Source: JACQFK01 sp036383955
Lineage (GTDB): Bacteria; Planctomycetota; MHYJ01; JACPRB01
Reading direction: 5' to 3'
DNA length: 35,413 nt
Assembly (NCBI GenBank): GCA_036383955.1
Contig: DASVNH010000177.1
Span: 1 to 35,413, forward strand
A program made the translations under genes and the position numbers. The notes beneath the pieces were generated by a model that saw only the letters and a list, made by a program, of their open reading frames with translations, did no database searches and had not been told where the DNA came from. Position 1 is the first letter of the stretch. Every line of letters begins with the position of its first letter. Below, one piece after another: positions 1-7,321 of the stretch.

Positions 1-843
1 GAGCACGTTGTCCGCGCGGCGGGCGGGCGCCCTCCGGATCTCCCGGACCAGCTCCTCGCGCGAGCGCTCGAAGTCCCCCGCCGGCAGGACCGGCGGCGGG
101 GCGCCGGGGACCGGCACGAACGTCGTGTAGATGTGCGGCAGGTCCTTGCGCTGGATCACCTTCGCGAGGTTCCAGCAGAGGGCCCCGTAGGCGCGGGCGA
201 AATCCTGCAGCCCGCGGAACTGGTCGACGCGGTTCATCACGACCAGCAGCTTGTGATCGAAGCCCTGCAGCGACTTCAGGAACACGTCCAGCGTCTCCCC
301 CGTCGTCCCGGGCTTCTCCGGGTCGAAGAAGACGAGCACGAGGTCGGCCCGCTCGGCGAACCAGCGGACCACCGCCGCGTAGTCGTAGCCCCGGCCGCCG
401 CCCTCGCGCGGGGCGTCGATCATCCCCGGCGAATCGATCAGCATCACGTCGCGGAGGAGCTCGATCGGCCGCAGCTTCAGCCGCAGGTGCGACAGGAAGG
501 CCGGCCCGAACGAGGAAAGGCCGGAAAACTGGAGCTCGGGATTGCCGGCGACCGCCTGCCCCTCGCGCTCCTCCTCGGCCCGCCCCCAGCCCAGGACCGT
601 GAAGGCGTCGTCGGTGGGCGCCAGGCCGGTCTTCTGGATCTCGGCACCCAGGAGGTGGTTGATGAACGTCGACTTCCCCGAGGAATGGTTGCCCAGCAGC
701 AGGACCATCGGGGCCCCGGCGACCTCCCCGGTCGTCGGGCGCTTCTCGAACGCGAACCGCGCCTCGAGGGGGTCGACGGTCTCGCGGTAGATCTTGCCGG
801 CGGTCCCGGACACCTCGTCGAGCAGGCGCTGCACGGGGCCCAT
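1..843 (-). CDS. Dynamin/EHD-like GTPase, 5' part
   Basis: This is the N-terminal 281 codons of a GTPase that runs off the left edge. Visible G motifs are a P-loop GNHSSGKST (residues 51-59), a switch region with PTDDAFT (76-82), G3 DSPG (137-140) and G4 NRVD (204-207). This order, together with the GNHSSGKST form of the P-loop, fits the dynamin superfamily and especially EHD-type membrane-remodelling ATPases/GTPases. No signal peptide is seen, so it is probably cytosolic and membrane-associated; any helical and membrane-binding part lies outside the window. The ATG at 843 overlaps a GATAAT -10-like hexamer (846-841), so the GTG at 834, seven bases after it, may be the true start of a leaderless message. 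It is divergent from the gene at 942. The membrane it acts on cannot be inferred. Confidence 0.85.
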   Translation of the reverse strand, partial: MGPVQRLLDEVSGTAGKIYRETVDPLEARFAFEKRPTTGEVAGAPMVLLLGNHSSGKSTFINHLLGAEIQKTGLAPTDDAFTVLGWGRAEEEREGQAVAGNPELQFSGLSSFGPAFLSHLRLKLRPIELLRDVMLIDSPGMIDAPREGGGRGYDYAAVVRWFAERADLVLVFFDPEKPGTTGETLDVFLKSLQGFDHKLLVVMNRVDQFRGLQDFARAYGALCWNLAKVIQRKDLPHIYTTFVPVPGAPPPVLPAGDFERSREELVREIRRAPARRADNVL

Positions 844-846
844 TAT
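841..846 (-). promoter_or_regulatory. Candidate -10 (GATAAT) for the GTPase gene
   Basis: On the minus strand GGATAATG overlaps the annotated ATG. The hexamer is followed by 7 bases and then an in-frame GTG at 834. The same GGATAATG string precedes the gene at 2543. Confidence 0.4.
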
Positions 847-889
847 CCACGCGACGGCGCCCCCTGGCAAGCGGCGGTTCGCGTAGTAT

Positions 890-917
890 TTGCGGACCCG
901 ACGGGTAAAGCTAAGAT
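890..917 (+). promoter_or_regulatory. Candidate promoter of the LRR gene
   Basis: TTGCGG (890-895), a 16-base spacer and TAAGAT (912-917) lie about 25 bases before the start at 942. The SD sequence GGAG is at 930-933. Confidence 0.4.
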
Positions 918-941
918 GTCCCACGGAACGGAGATATGAGC

Positions 942-1925
942 ATGATGATTCTCGCGCTGCTGCTGAGTCTGGCCCAGGACGAATTCCCCAAGGTCGGCGC
1001 CGCCGACGCCAAGGCCCTCGAGAAGCTCAACCAGGCGGGCGCGGTCGCCATCCCCCTCGCCGCCAACACCAACGTCGTCAGCGTCAACTTCAGCATGGCC
1101 GGCGCGAAGGTCGTCGACGCCTCCCTCGCGGACCTCGCGCCCGTGGGCGAGCAGCTCGTCTGGCTCAACCTCGCCGGCACCGGCGTGAGCGACGCGGGCC
1201 TCAAGGCGGTCGCGGGCTTCAAGAACCTGCAGCGCCTGCACCTCGAGCGCACGTCGATCAGCGACGAAGGCCTGGCGCACCTGGCCGGCCTCTCCGAGCT
1301 GCGCTACCTGAACCTCTACGGGACGAAGGTCACCGACAAGGGCCTCGCCGCGCTGAAGAACCTCAAGAAGCTGCAGAGCCTGTACGTGTGGCAGACCGCG
1401 GTCAGCAAGGAAGGCGCGGCGTCGCTCAACGGGACGCTCGCCAGCCTGAAGATCAACCGCGGCGACGAGGAGCCCGCCAAGCCGGTCGAGGAAAAGAAGG
1501 ACCCCGCGGCCGCTCCCGCCGCCGGCAAGCCCATCAACGCGAAGTGCCCGGTGTCGGGGAAGGACGTCGATCCCGCCGCCGTCTCCGTCTACAAGGGCCA
1601 GACGATCGGCTTCTGCTGCATGAACTGCAAGGCGAAGTTCGACGCCAAGCCCGAGGACCTCATCGGCAAGGTCGCCGAGTTCAAGGCGCCCGAGCCGAAG
1701 AAAGAGGAGCCCAAGAAGGAAGAGAAGAAAGAAGAGAAAAAGAAGGACGACAAGAAGGCCATCAACACCAAGTGCCCGCTCAGCGGGAAGGACGTCGACG
1801 CCAACGCCACCTCCGTCTACAAGAGCCAGACCATCGCCTTCTGCTGCGGCAACTGCAAAGGCAAGTTCGACGCCGAGCCCGCCAAATTCATCGCGAAGGT
1901 GGCGGAGTTCAAGGAGCCCAAGTAG
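942..1925 (+). CDS. Secreted LRR protein with two Cys-rich YHS/TRASH-like modules
   Basis: The ATG at 942 is chosen because SD GGAG (930-933) sits 8 bases upstream; the in-frame ATG at 936 would leave only 2. The protein begins with a very short hydrophobic export signal ending in SLAQ-DE. Residues about 70-175 are leucine-rich repeats of about 24 residues (LNLAGTGVSDAGL, LHLERTSISDEGL and LNLYGTKVTDKGL). Two copies of a module of about 48 residues follow, each with CPxSGKDV, then FCCxNCKxKF; they are separated by a Lys/Glu-rich linker at about 249-272. The Cys pattern resembles YHS/TRASH metal-binding domains. Inference: an exported scaffold that binds a metal ion. The peroxiredoxin follows closely, probably in the same transcript. 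The ligand and partner are unknown. Confidence 0.8.
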   Translation: MMILALLLSLAQDEFPKVGAADAKALEKLNQAGAVAIPLAANTNVVSVNFSMAGAKVVDASLADLAPVGEQLVWLNLAGTGVSDAGLKAVAGFKNLQRLHLERTSISDEGLAHLAGLSELRYLNLYGTKVTDKGLAALKNLKKLQSLYVWQTAVSKEGAASLNGTLASLKINRGDEEPAKPVEEKKDPAAAPAAGKPINAKCPVSGKDVDPAAVSVYKGQTIGFCCMNCKAKFDAKPEDLIGKVAEFKAPEPKKEEPKKEEKKEEKKKDDKKAINTKCPLSGKDVDANATSVYKSQTIAFCCGNCKGKFDAEPAKFIAKVAEFKEPK

Positions 1926-1936
1926 ACTCGGCGGCC

Positions 1937-2395
1937 ATGGAAGAAGGCAAGAAGGCGCCCCCGTTCTCCCTCCCGGACGAGAACGGGAAGACGGTGTCGC
2001 TCGACGACCTCAAGGGCAAGGACGTCCTCCTCTACTTTTATCCGAAGGACGACACCCCGGGCTGCACCAAGGAGGCCTGCGGCTTCCGCGACCGCTGGAA
2101 GGACCTGCGGAAGAAAGGCGTGGTCGTCCTGGGCGTGTCCGCCGACGACGCCGCCTCCCACCAGAAGTTCATCGCCAAGTACAAGCTCAACTTCCCGCTG
2201 CTGTCGGACGTCGACCGCGAAGTCATGAAGGCCTACGGCGCCTACGGCAAGAAGATGATGTACGGCAAGGAAGTGATCGGCGTGATCCGCTCCAGCGTCT
2301 GGATCGGCCCGGACGGCGTCGTCAAGAAGCACTGGAAGAAGATCGCCGACGCCTCCAAGCACCCCGACCAGGTCTGGGATCTGCTCAACGCGTAG
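1937..2395 (+). CDS. bcp: Thioredoxin-dependent peroxiredoxin, Bcp/PrxQ type
   Basis: This 152-residue protein has the usual Bcp length. It carries the peroxidatic motif DDTPGCTKEAC, with peroxidatic Cys43 and a second Cys48 five residues on, the spacing used for the atypical intramolecular disulfide in this subfamily. APPFSLPDENGKTVSLDDLKGK at the N-terminus and GVIRSSVWIGPDG near the C-terminus are family hallmarks. It reduces hydroperoxides in the cytosol with thioredoxin as electron donor. It has no signal peptide. It lies 11 bases after the LRR gene and has no nearby SD, so it is probably translated by coupling. A hairpin element begins right after its stop codon. Confidence 0.92.
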   Translation: MEEGKKAPPFSLPDENGKTVSLDDLKGKDVLLYFYPKDDTPGCTKEACGFRDRWKDLRKKGVVVLGVSADDAASHQKFIAKYKLNFPLLSDVDREVMKAYGAYGKKMMYGKEVIGVIRSSVWIGPDGVVKKHWKKIADASKHPDQVWDLLNA

Positions 2396-2500
2396 AGAAG
2401 GGCCAAGGACCAAAGGCCAAGGGCCAAGCGGTCCCCCCTGCCCCCCGAGGGGGCGCCCCGCCTCGTCTCTCGTCCTTGGTCTTTGGTCCTTGGTCCTTTC
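2396..2500. repeat. Intergenic hairpin element 1, heptamer-built arms
   Basis: The left arm 2398-2422 and right arm 2474-2498 pair over 25 bases with only two G:T positions. The arms are degenerate seven-base units of the GGCCAAG/GACCAAA kind. The centre holds a C-rich stretch and CCCCCCGAGGGGGCG (2441-2455), nearly identical to the centre of the element at 14594-14732. It starts right after the peroxiredoxin stop codon. It may also act as a transcription terminator, but no U-tract follows. Confidence 0.75.
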
Positions 2501-2530
2501 GCCGTTATGGACGCGCGCGAATCCAGTCTG

Positions 2531-2536
2531 GATAAT
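2531..2536 (+). promoter_or_regulatory. Candidate -10 (GATAAT) for leaderless zinc-ribbon gene
   Basis: GATAAT ends exactly 6 bases before the ATG at 2543 and no SD is present. Transcription would start at or beside the start codon. No convincing -35 is visible. Confidence 0.5.
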
Positions 2537-2542
2537 GCGCGC

Positions 2543-2929
2543 ATGTGCCCCGCCTGCGGAACTCCGATGGTCGTGTTCGGACTTGAGGGCGTCGAGGTCG
2601 ACCGCTGCCTCGACTGCGGCGGAACCTGGCTCGACGCCGGCGAGCTCGACCAGATCGGCGCGCTCGCGGGCGTGGCGCCCGGCCGGCTGACGGCGGCCCT
2701 CGAAAAGGGCGGCGGCGAGAAGCACGGGAAGCGGCGCTGTCCCCGCTGCCCCGGCGCGCTGCGGGTGATCCAGGTGGACCAGGTCGAGCTGGACCGCTGC
2801 CCCCACGGGCACGGCCTCTGGTTCGACGCGAAGGAAATCGAAACTCTCGTGTCCGCGTTCCGCGAGGGCGAGGAGGGCCGCGTGGCGGCCTTCCTGGGCG
2901 ACCTCCTGGGCGCGAAGAAAGGAAACTAG
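2543..2929 (+). CDS. Double zinc-ribbon (TFIIB-type) protein
   Basis: The protein has 128 residues from the ATG at 2543, giving MCPACGTPM, the usual beginning of zf-TFIIB proteins. An upstream in-frame ATG at 2507 would add 12 unconserved residues and overlap the repeat region. The first ribbon is CPAC (C2, C5) with DRCLDCGGTWLD (C22, C25). The second is CPRC with DRCPHGHGLWFD, where a His replaces the last Cys. Function of this family is not established; a metal-binding or nucleic-acid-binding role is inferred. It is first in an operon with LemA and an M48 protease: its stop abuts the next ATG directly. Confidence 0.8.
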   Translation: MCPACGTPMVVFGLEGVEVDRCLDCGGTWLDAGELDQIGALAGVAPGRLTAALEKGGGEKHGKRRCPRCPGALRVIQVDQVELDRCPHGHGLWFDAKEIETLVSAFREGEEGRVAAFLGDLLGAKKGN

Positions 2930-3514
2930 ATGAGTACGCTGGGCACCGGCGCCATCCTGCTGATCGTCTTCGGCGGCCTCTTTTTCATCGCGCTGATCGT
3001 CGTCGTGTGGGTGATCGGGGTCTACAACAGCCTCGTCGGCCTGCGCAACATGGTGAAGAACGCGTGGGCGCAGATCGACGTCCAGCTGAAGCGCCGGCAC
3101 GACCTGATCCCGAACCTGGTCGAGACGGTGAAGGGCTACGCGAAGCACGAGAGCGGCACGCTCGAAGCCGTGATCGCCGCGCGCAACCAGGCGGTGAAGG
3201 CGACGTCCATCGACGAGTCGATCAAGGCGGAGCAGCAGCTCGGCGGCGCGCTCGGCCGGCTGATGGTGGTGATGGAGGCCTATCCCGACCTGAAGGCCAA
3301 CTCCAACTTCCTGTCGCTGCAGGAAGAGCTGACCTCGACCGAGAACAAGATCAGCTTCTCGCGGCAGTACTACAACGACGAGGTCATGAAGTACAACACG
3401 CGCCTCGAGAGCTTCCCCGCCAACCTGGTGGCGGGCCCGTTCCAGTTCAAGCCCGCGACCTTCTTCGAGGTGACCAACGAGAAGGAGCGCGAGGCCCCCC
3501 AGGTGAAGTTCTAG
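2930..3514 (+). CDS. lemA: LemA family membrane protein
   Basis: This 194-residue protein has the typical LemA length. An N-terminal membrane helix (about 8-30) is followed by the signature YNSLVGLRN, VKNAWAQIDVQLKRRHDLIPNL and then a long helical domain that includes SRQYYND and FPANLVAGPF. LemA proteins are anchored by this helix with the helical bundle outside; their molecular role is unclear. The gene is often beside M48/HtpX-type proteases, as here. The start codon directly follows the preceding stop, and SD AAAGGA lies within the upstream gene. Confidence 0.93.
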   Translation: MSTLGTGAILLIVFGGLFFIALIVVVWVIGVYNSLVGLRNMVKNAWAQIDVQLKRRHDLIPNLVETVKGYAKHESGTLEAVIAARNQAVKATSIDESIKAEQQLGGALGRLMVVMEAYPDLKANSNFLSLQEELTSTENKISFSRQYYNDEVMKYNTRLESFPANLVAGPFQFKPATFFEVTNEKEREAPQVKF

Positions 3515-3526
3515 GCCCGGTCCGCG

Positions 3527-4852
3527 ATGTGGGAACAGATCGCCAGCAACCGTAGACGGTCCGTCGTCTTCGTCTCCGCCCTTTTCGCGGTCCTCGTCGC
3601 GATGGGCGGGCTGATCGGAGCCGCGGTCGATCCCGCGGGCTGGCCCATCGGCGTCGGGGCCGCCCTCGTCCTCTGGGGCATCCTGTACCTGATCGCCGCG
3701 TTCGCCGGCGACCGGGTGGTGCTCGCGACGGCCGGGGCGAAGAAGATCGAGAAGGCCGACGCCCCCCAACTCTTCAACGTCGTCGAGGAGATGGCCATCG
3801 CCTCGGGGCAGCGCGTGCCGGACATCTACCTGATCCCCGACGAAAGCCCCAACGCGTTCGCCGCCGGCCGCTCCGAGAAGAAGCGGGTCGTCGCCGTCAC
3901 CTCCGGCCTGCTGCGCATCGCCACCCGCGACGAGCTGCAGGGCGTCATCGCCCACGAGATGGGGCACCACAAGAACGCCGACGTCCGCTTCATGATCCTC
4001 GCGGGCGTCATGCTGGGGACCATCATCCTCCTGGCGGAGCTCTTCCTCCGCTCGGGCCTCGGGCGCGGGCGGAGGTCGTCGAGCCGCAAGGACGGCGGCG
4101 CCCAGGCGGTCATCCTGATCATCACCCTCCTCTTCGCGATCCTCGCGCCGCTCCTGGCCCGGATGCTCTACCTCGCCTGCTCGCGGCGCCGGGAGTACCT
4201 GGCCGACGCGTCCGCCGCCCGCTTCACGCGCTATCCGGAAGGGCTCGCCTCCGCCCTCGAAAAGATCTCCGGCCACTACACCTCGCGCCGCGACACCAGC
4301 CGCGTGCTCGCGCCGCTCTACATCATCAATCCCATGGAAGCCCTCGCCGCCATGGGCCTGTTCTCCACCCATCCCCCGGTCCAGAAGCGGGTCGAGATCC
4401 TCCGCTCGATGGGCGGCGGCGCCGGCTTCGCCGCCTACGAGGAGGCCTCGAGGCGGGTCCTGGGCAAATCGCTAATTGGGAAGCGCTCGCTCGCGGCGGA
4501 TTCGGCCGTCGACGTCCGCCCGCCCGACACCCGGCCGGACACGCGCGACCAGAAGATCGAGCGGGCGAAGCAGGCCGCCGACCTCGTGGGCCGCCTCGCC
4601 CACATGGTCGCGCTCAATTGCGCCTGCGGCGTGACGATCCGGATTCCCGACGGCCTCAACCGCGCCGCGATCCCCTGCCCCCGCTGCGGCGCCGACAACA
4701 AGGTGCCGACGGCGGCGGACCGCTTTCAGCGGCAGGGCACGGGCTGGCAGTCCTTCCGCTGCGCCTGCGGGAAGTCGGTGCATCTGAGCCCCGCGTTCAG
4801 CGGCACGCACGCGACGTGCGAAGCCTGCAAGCGCCAGATCGAGATCGTTTAG
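3527..4852 (+). CDS. M48 (HtpX-like) membrane zinc protease with zinc-ribbon tail
   Basis: The 441-residue protein has four predicted membrane helices (about 13-33, 41-61, 154-173, 193-216), the catalytic HEMGH (143-147) and the third zinc ligand Glu223 in RREYLAD. This arrangement matches HtpX-type proteases of membrane quality control. Beyond the usual family end (about residue 300) is an extension ending in two Cys-rich ribbons: CACG..CPRCG at about 364-385 and CACG..CEAC at about 410-437. Such a zinc-ribbon tail is not part of HtpX itself and echoes the zinc-ribbon protein that opens the operon. Inference: the tail recognises substrate or partner. Its stop overlaps the MFS gene's stop by 4 bases. 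Confidence 0.9.
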   Translation: MWEQIASNRRRSVVFVSALFAVLVAMGGLIGAAVDPAGWPIGVGAALVLWGILYLIAAFAGDRVVLATAGAKKIEKADAPQLFNVVEEMAIASGQRVPDIYLIPDESPNAFAAGRSEKKRVVAVTSGLLRIATRDELQGVIAHEMGHHKNADVRFMILAGVMLGTIILLAELFLRSGLGRGRRSSSRKDGGAQAVILIITLLFAILAPLLARMLYLACSRRREYLADASAARFTRYPEGLASALEKISGHYTSRRDTSRVLAPLYIINPMEALAAMGLFSTHPPVQKRVEILRSMGGGAGFAAYEEASRRVLGKSLIGKRSLAADSAVDVRPPDTRPDTRDQKIERAKQAADLVGRLAHMVALNCACGVTIRIPDGLNRAAIPCPRCGADNKVPTAADRFQRQGTGWQSFRCACGKSVHLSPAFSGTHATCEACKRQIEIV

Positions 4853-5976
4853 GCGCGGAGCAGCCGCTCGTGCAGCAGCGCGAAGAGTGCCGCGAGCGCG
4901 GCCGCCTCCAGCGCGACCGCCCGGAGCCCCCAGGCCTCCCCGAGCAGCCCCCCCAGCGCGGGAAGCAGGGCCGCCCCGACCGTCGCCGCGCTGACCTGGA
5001 ATCCGATCGCGTGGACCGCCCGCTCCTCGCCGAGCCGGACGGGCGTCCGCGACATCAGGCAGGGGAAGATCGGCGCCAGCGCCAGGCCGGCCAGGACCAG
5101 GCCCGCCGCCCTCGCCGCCTCGCCCGGCCCGAAGGCGAACAGCGCCGCGCCGGCCGCCGCCCCCCAGGAGCTCCAGCGCACGAGGCGGTCGACGCCCGCC
5201 TTCTCCACGACGAAGCCCAGCAGGATCCGGCCGATCGCGATCGCGCCGAAGTACGCGGCGACTTCCCCCGCCGCCCGCGGCGCGGGGACCTGGTGGAGCT
5301 CCGTCAGGATCGTGAAGGCCCACTGCCCCAGCGTCGCCTCCAGGCCCGTGTACACGAAGAAGGCCGCCATCTGCAGGCGGACCATGGGATGTCGGAACGC
5401 CGCCCCGGCGCCTTCGACCGCGGGGGAGGTCGACGCCCCTCCCCAGCGGCCGCGCGTGATCCCGAACAGGAGCGCCAGGACGAGCAGCAGGCCGCCCAGC
5501 GCGGCGTAGCCGGTCCGCCAGGATCCCGCCCGCTGGATCGACGCGGCCATGAGGATCGGCCCCAGCGTGGCGCCGATCGAGTAGCAGGCGTGCAGCCAGT
5601 TGACCTGCCGGGCGCTGAATGTCCGGGCCACGTAGACGTTCAGCGCCGCGTCGACGGCGCCCGAGCCCAGCCCGATGACCGGCGCGCCGGCCGCGAAGAG
5701 CCACCAGACGGGCGCCCCGGCGTGGAGGGCCAGGCCCGCCGCCGCGCATCCGGCGCTGGCCCAGAGCACCGTCCCCACGCCGAAGCGCGACACCAGCCGC
5801 CCCGCGAAGAAGCTCGACAGCACGTATCCGGCCCCGAGGCCGATCGAGAGCGCCCCCAGCGCGCCCATGCGGACGTCGAAGGAGCCCCGCACCGCCGGCC
5901 AGGCCACGCCCAGGACGCCGTCGGGCAGCCCGAGGCTGACGAAGGCGACGAACGCGAGCGCGAGCAGGGCGGGCAC
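4849..5976 (-). CDS. MFS transporter
   Basis: The protein has 375 residues with about 12 hydrophobic helices and an internal duplication. The first half holds the MFS loop after helix 2 as GRLVSRFG, preceded by GYVLSSFFAG; the central loop at about 180-195 is hydrophilic. It is an inner-membrane secondary transporter. The substrate is not evident, though the overall look (LGLPDGVLGVAWPAVR at the N-terminus) recalls the small MFS branch that includes sugar-type and YbjJ-like members. The start is GTG at 5976. No SD is present, and a TACCCT hexamer lies 6 bases upstream. It is convergent with the M48 gene and divergent from the gene at 6036. Confidence 0.85.
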   Translation of the reverse strand: MPALLALAFVAFVSLGLPDGVLGVAWPAVRGSFDVRMGALGALSIGLGAGYVLSSFFAGRLVSRFGVGTVLWASAGCAAAGLALHAGAPVWWLFAAGAPVIGLGSGAVDAALNVYVARTFSARQVNWLHACYSIGATLGPILMAASIQRAGSWRTGYAALGGLLLVLALLFGITRGRWGGASTSPAVEGAGAAFRHPMVRLQMAAFFVYTGLEATLGQWAFTILTELHQVPAPRAAGEVAAYFGAIAIGRILLGFVVEKAGVDRLVRWSSWGAAAGAALFAFGPGEAARAAGLVLAGLALAPIFPCLMSRTPVRLGEERAVHAIGFQVSAATVGAALLPALGGLLGEAWGLRAVALEAAALAALFALLHERLLRA

Positions 5977-5982
5977 CGCGCC

Positions 5983-5988
5983 AGGGTA
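5983..5988 (-). promoter_or_regulatory. Candidate -10 (TACCCT) for the MFS gene
   Basis: The hexamer ends 6 bases before the GTG start on the minus strand, within GATACCCTGGCGCGGTG. There is no SD. Confidence 0.35.
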
Positions 5989-6035
5989 TCACGATTCGCG
6001 GTCATCGACCGCCCTCCCCGCGCTTAAGAATTCCG

Positions 6036-7184
6036 ATGCTGCTGCTTCTTGCGCTGCTTTCACAGGACGTCGACCCCTGGCGGACCTGCCGCGTCCGGCC
6101 CGTCGCGCCGGACCTGAAGGCCCATACGATTCACGCCTACTATGTCGCCTCGCCGGAAAGCCCCGACGGCCGCCGGACGCTGTTCTACGCCTCCACCGCC
6201 CGGACCGCCTACGAAGGCGACGTCCAGATCATCGAAGGCGGCGCCCGGAAGACGATCGCCGCGAACGTGGTCGTGGAGGATGCCCATCGCTCGGCCTGCC
6301 AGCAGTGGATCTCGGGCGGCCGTCGGGTGGTCTTCCACGACTTCCGCGGCGGCGAGTGGGTCGTCGTCCGCGTCGACGTCGACACCCTCGAAGAGAAAAT
6401 CCTCGCGAAGGGCCGCCAGGTCGGCTTCGGCGCGGCGGCGGGGGACGTCGTGCCGATCTACGGCCCGCACGGCGCTCCGGGCCCGCGGCGCGACCTCGAG
6501 CTGGTCGACGTGGAGACCGGCGAGATCCGCGTCGCCCTGACGGCCGACGCCGTCCGGGCCGCCTACCCGGAGTGGACCGCGAAGGTCTTCGGCGACCGCC
6601 CCATCTCGATCTTCTTTCCGGTGCTCAGCCCCGACGGCCAGCGCGTCTTCTTCAAGATCGCCGCGGCCAAGCCGTCTACGCTGGACCCGCGCTCGCCCGA
6701 GTTCTTCCGCCGAAGCTGCAGCGACCGCCAGGGACTGCTCTGCTTCAACCTCAAGACGTCGCGCCTCACGTTCCCCGCCCCGCACAACTGGGGCCACCCC
6801 GCGTGGCACTCCGACGGCCTGAGGATCCTCGAGATCAATCACGTGCTGATCGACGCGGAGACCGGCGCCACGAAGAAGATCCCGGACCTGCCCAAGCTCC
6901 AAGGCGGCCCGCATCCTTCGGTGCAGCCGGGCGGACGTCTCTTCGTCACCGACTTCACCCCGCCGCTGGAGGATCCCAAGACCGCCGGGCTCTGGCCGAT
7001 CCTGGTGGGCGACCTCCGGGGCGGCGCGCACGCGGTCGTGCATGTGGTCGACAACCGGGGCGGCGCCCAGTCGTGGAGGCGCGGCCACCCCCATCCGGTC
7101 TTCAGCCCGGACGGAAAGCGGCTCTACTTCAACTCCACCGAAGGCGAGTGGAGCCGGCTCCTCGTCGCGGAGCTCGGGAACTAG
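6036..7184 (+). CDS. Secreted beta-propeller, oligogalacturonate-lyase-like
   Basis: The protein has 382 residues. The export signal is extremely short, about nine residues (MLLLLALLSQ-DVDP). The rest is a beta-propeller of TolB/PD40-like blades: LSPDGQRVFF, GHPAWHSDG, GGPHPSVQPGG and HPHPVFSPDGKRLYF. The last blade, with His351 and His353, resembles the metal-binding blade of oligogalacturonate lyases (PL22), but the Gln ligand (QSWRRGHPH) is spaced differently, so catalysis is not assured. Location is periplasmic or secreted. No SD is seen; an AT-rich TTAAGAAT lies just before the ATG. A generic TolB-like propeller is the alternative. Confidence 0.7.
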   Translation: MLLLLALLSQDVDPWRTCRVRPVAPDLKAHTIHAYYVASPESPDGRRTLFYASTARTAYEGDVQIIEGGARKTIAANVVVEDAHRSACQQWISGGRRVVFHDFRGGEWVVVRVDVDTLEEKILAKGRQVGFGAAAGDVVPIYGPHGAPGPRRDLELVDVETGEIRVALTADAVRAAYPEWTAKVFGDRPISIFFPVLSPDGQRVFFKIAAAKPSTLDPRSPEFFRRSCSDRQGLLCFNLKTSRLTFPAPHNWGHPAWHSDGLRILEINHVLIDAETGATKKIPDLPKLQGGPHPSVQPGGRLFVTDFTPPLEDPKTAGLWPILVGDLRGGAHAVVHVVDNRGGAQSWRRGHPHPVFSPDGKRLYFNSTEGEWSRLLVAELGN

Positions 7185-7271
7185 AGCGGACGCCGAGAGA
7201 CGATCCCCCGAATCCGTCGCTTCTCTGGATCTCCCGCATCGTCGCCGATCCGTCCTATCCCCGTGTCCCCG

Positions 7272-7303
7272 CTTCGGGTCCTTTCGGGGTCCGTGGACCG
7301 AAG
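7272..7303. terminator. Hairpin between convergent genes
   Basis: CTTCGGGTCC (7272-7281) pairs with GGACCGAAG (7295-7303), with one bulged G and a 13-base loop. It lies between the stops at 7184 and 7322. There is no clear U-tract on either strand. Confidence 0.4.
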
Positions 7304-7321
7304 ACGATCTCTGACTCCGCT

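Noticed and set aside
1817..4372. 851-codon open frame on the minus strand
   Set aside because: It lies opposite the peroxiredoxin, zinc-ribbon, LemA and M48 genes, and its translation is a low-complexity Arg/Gly/Asp/His mix expected from GC-rich antisense DNA.
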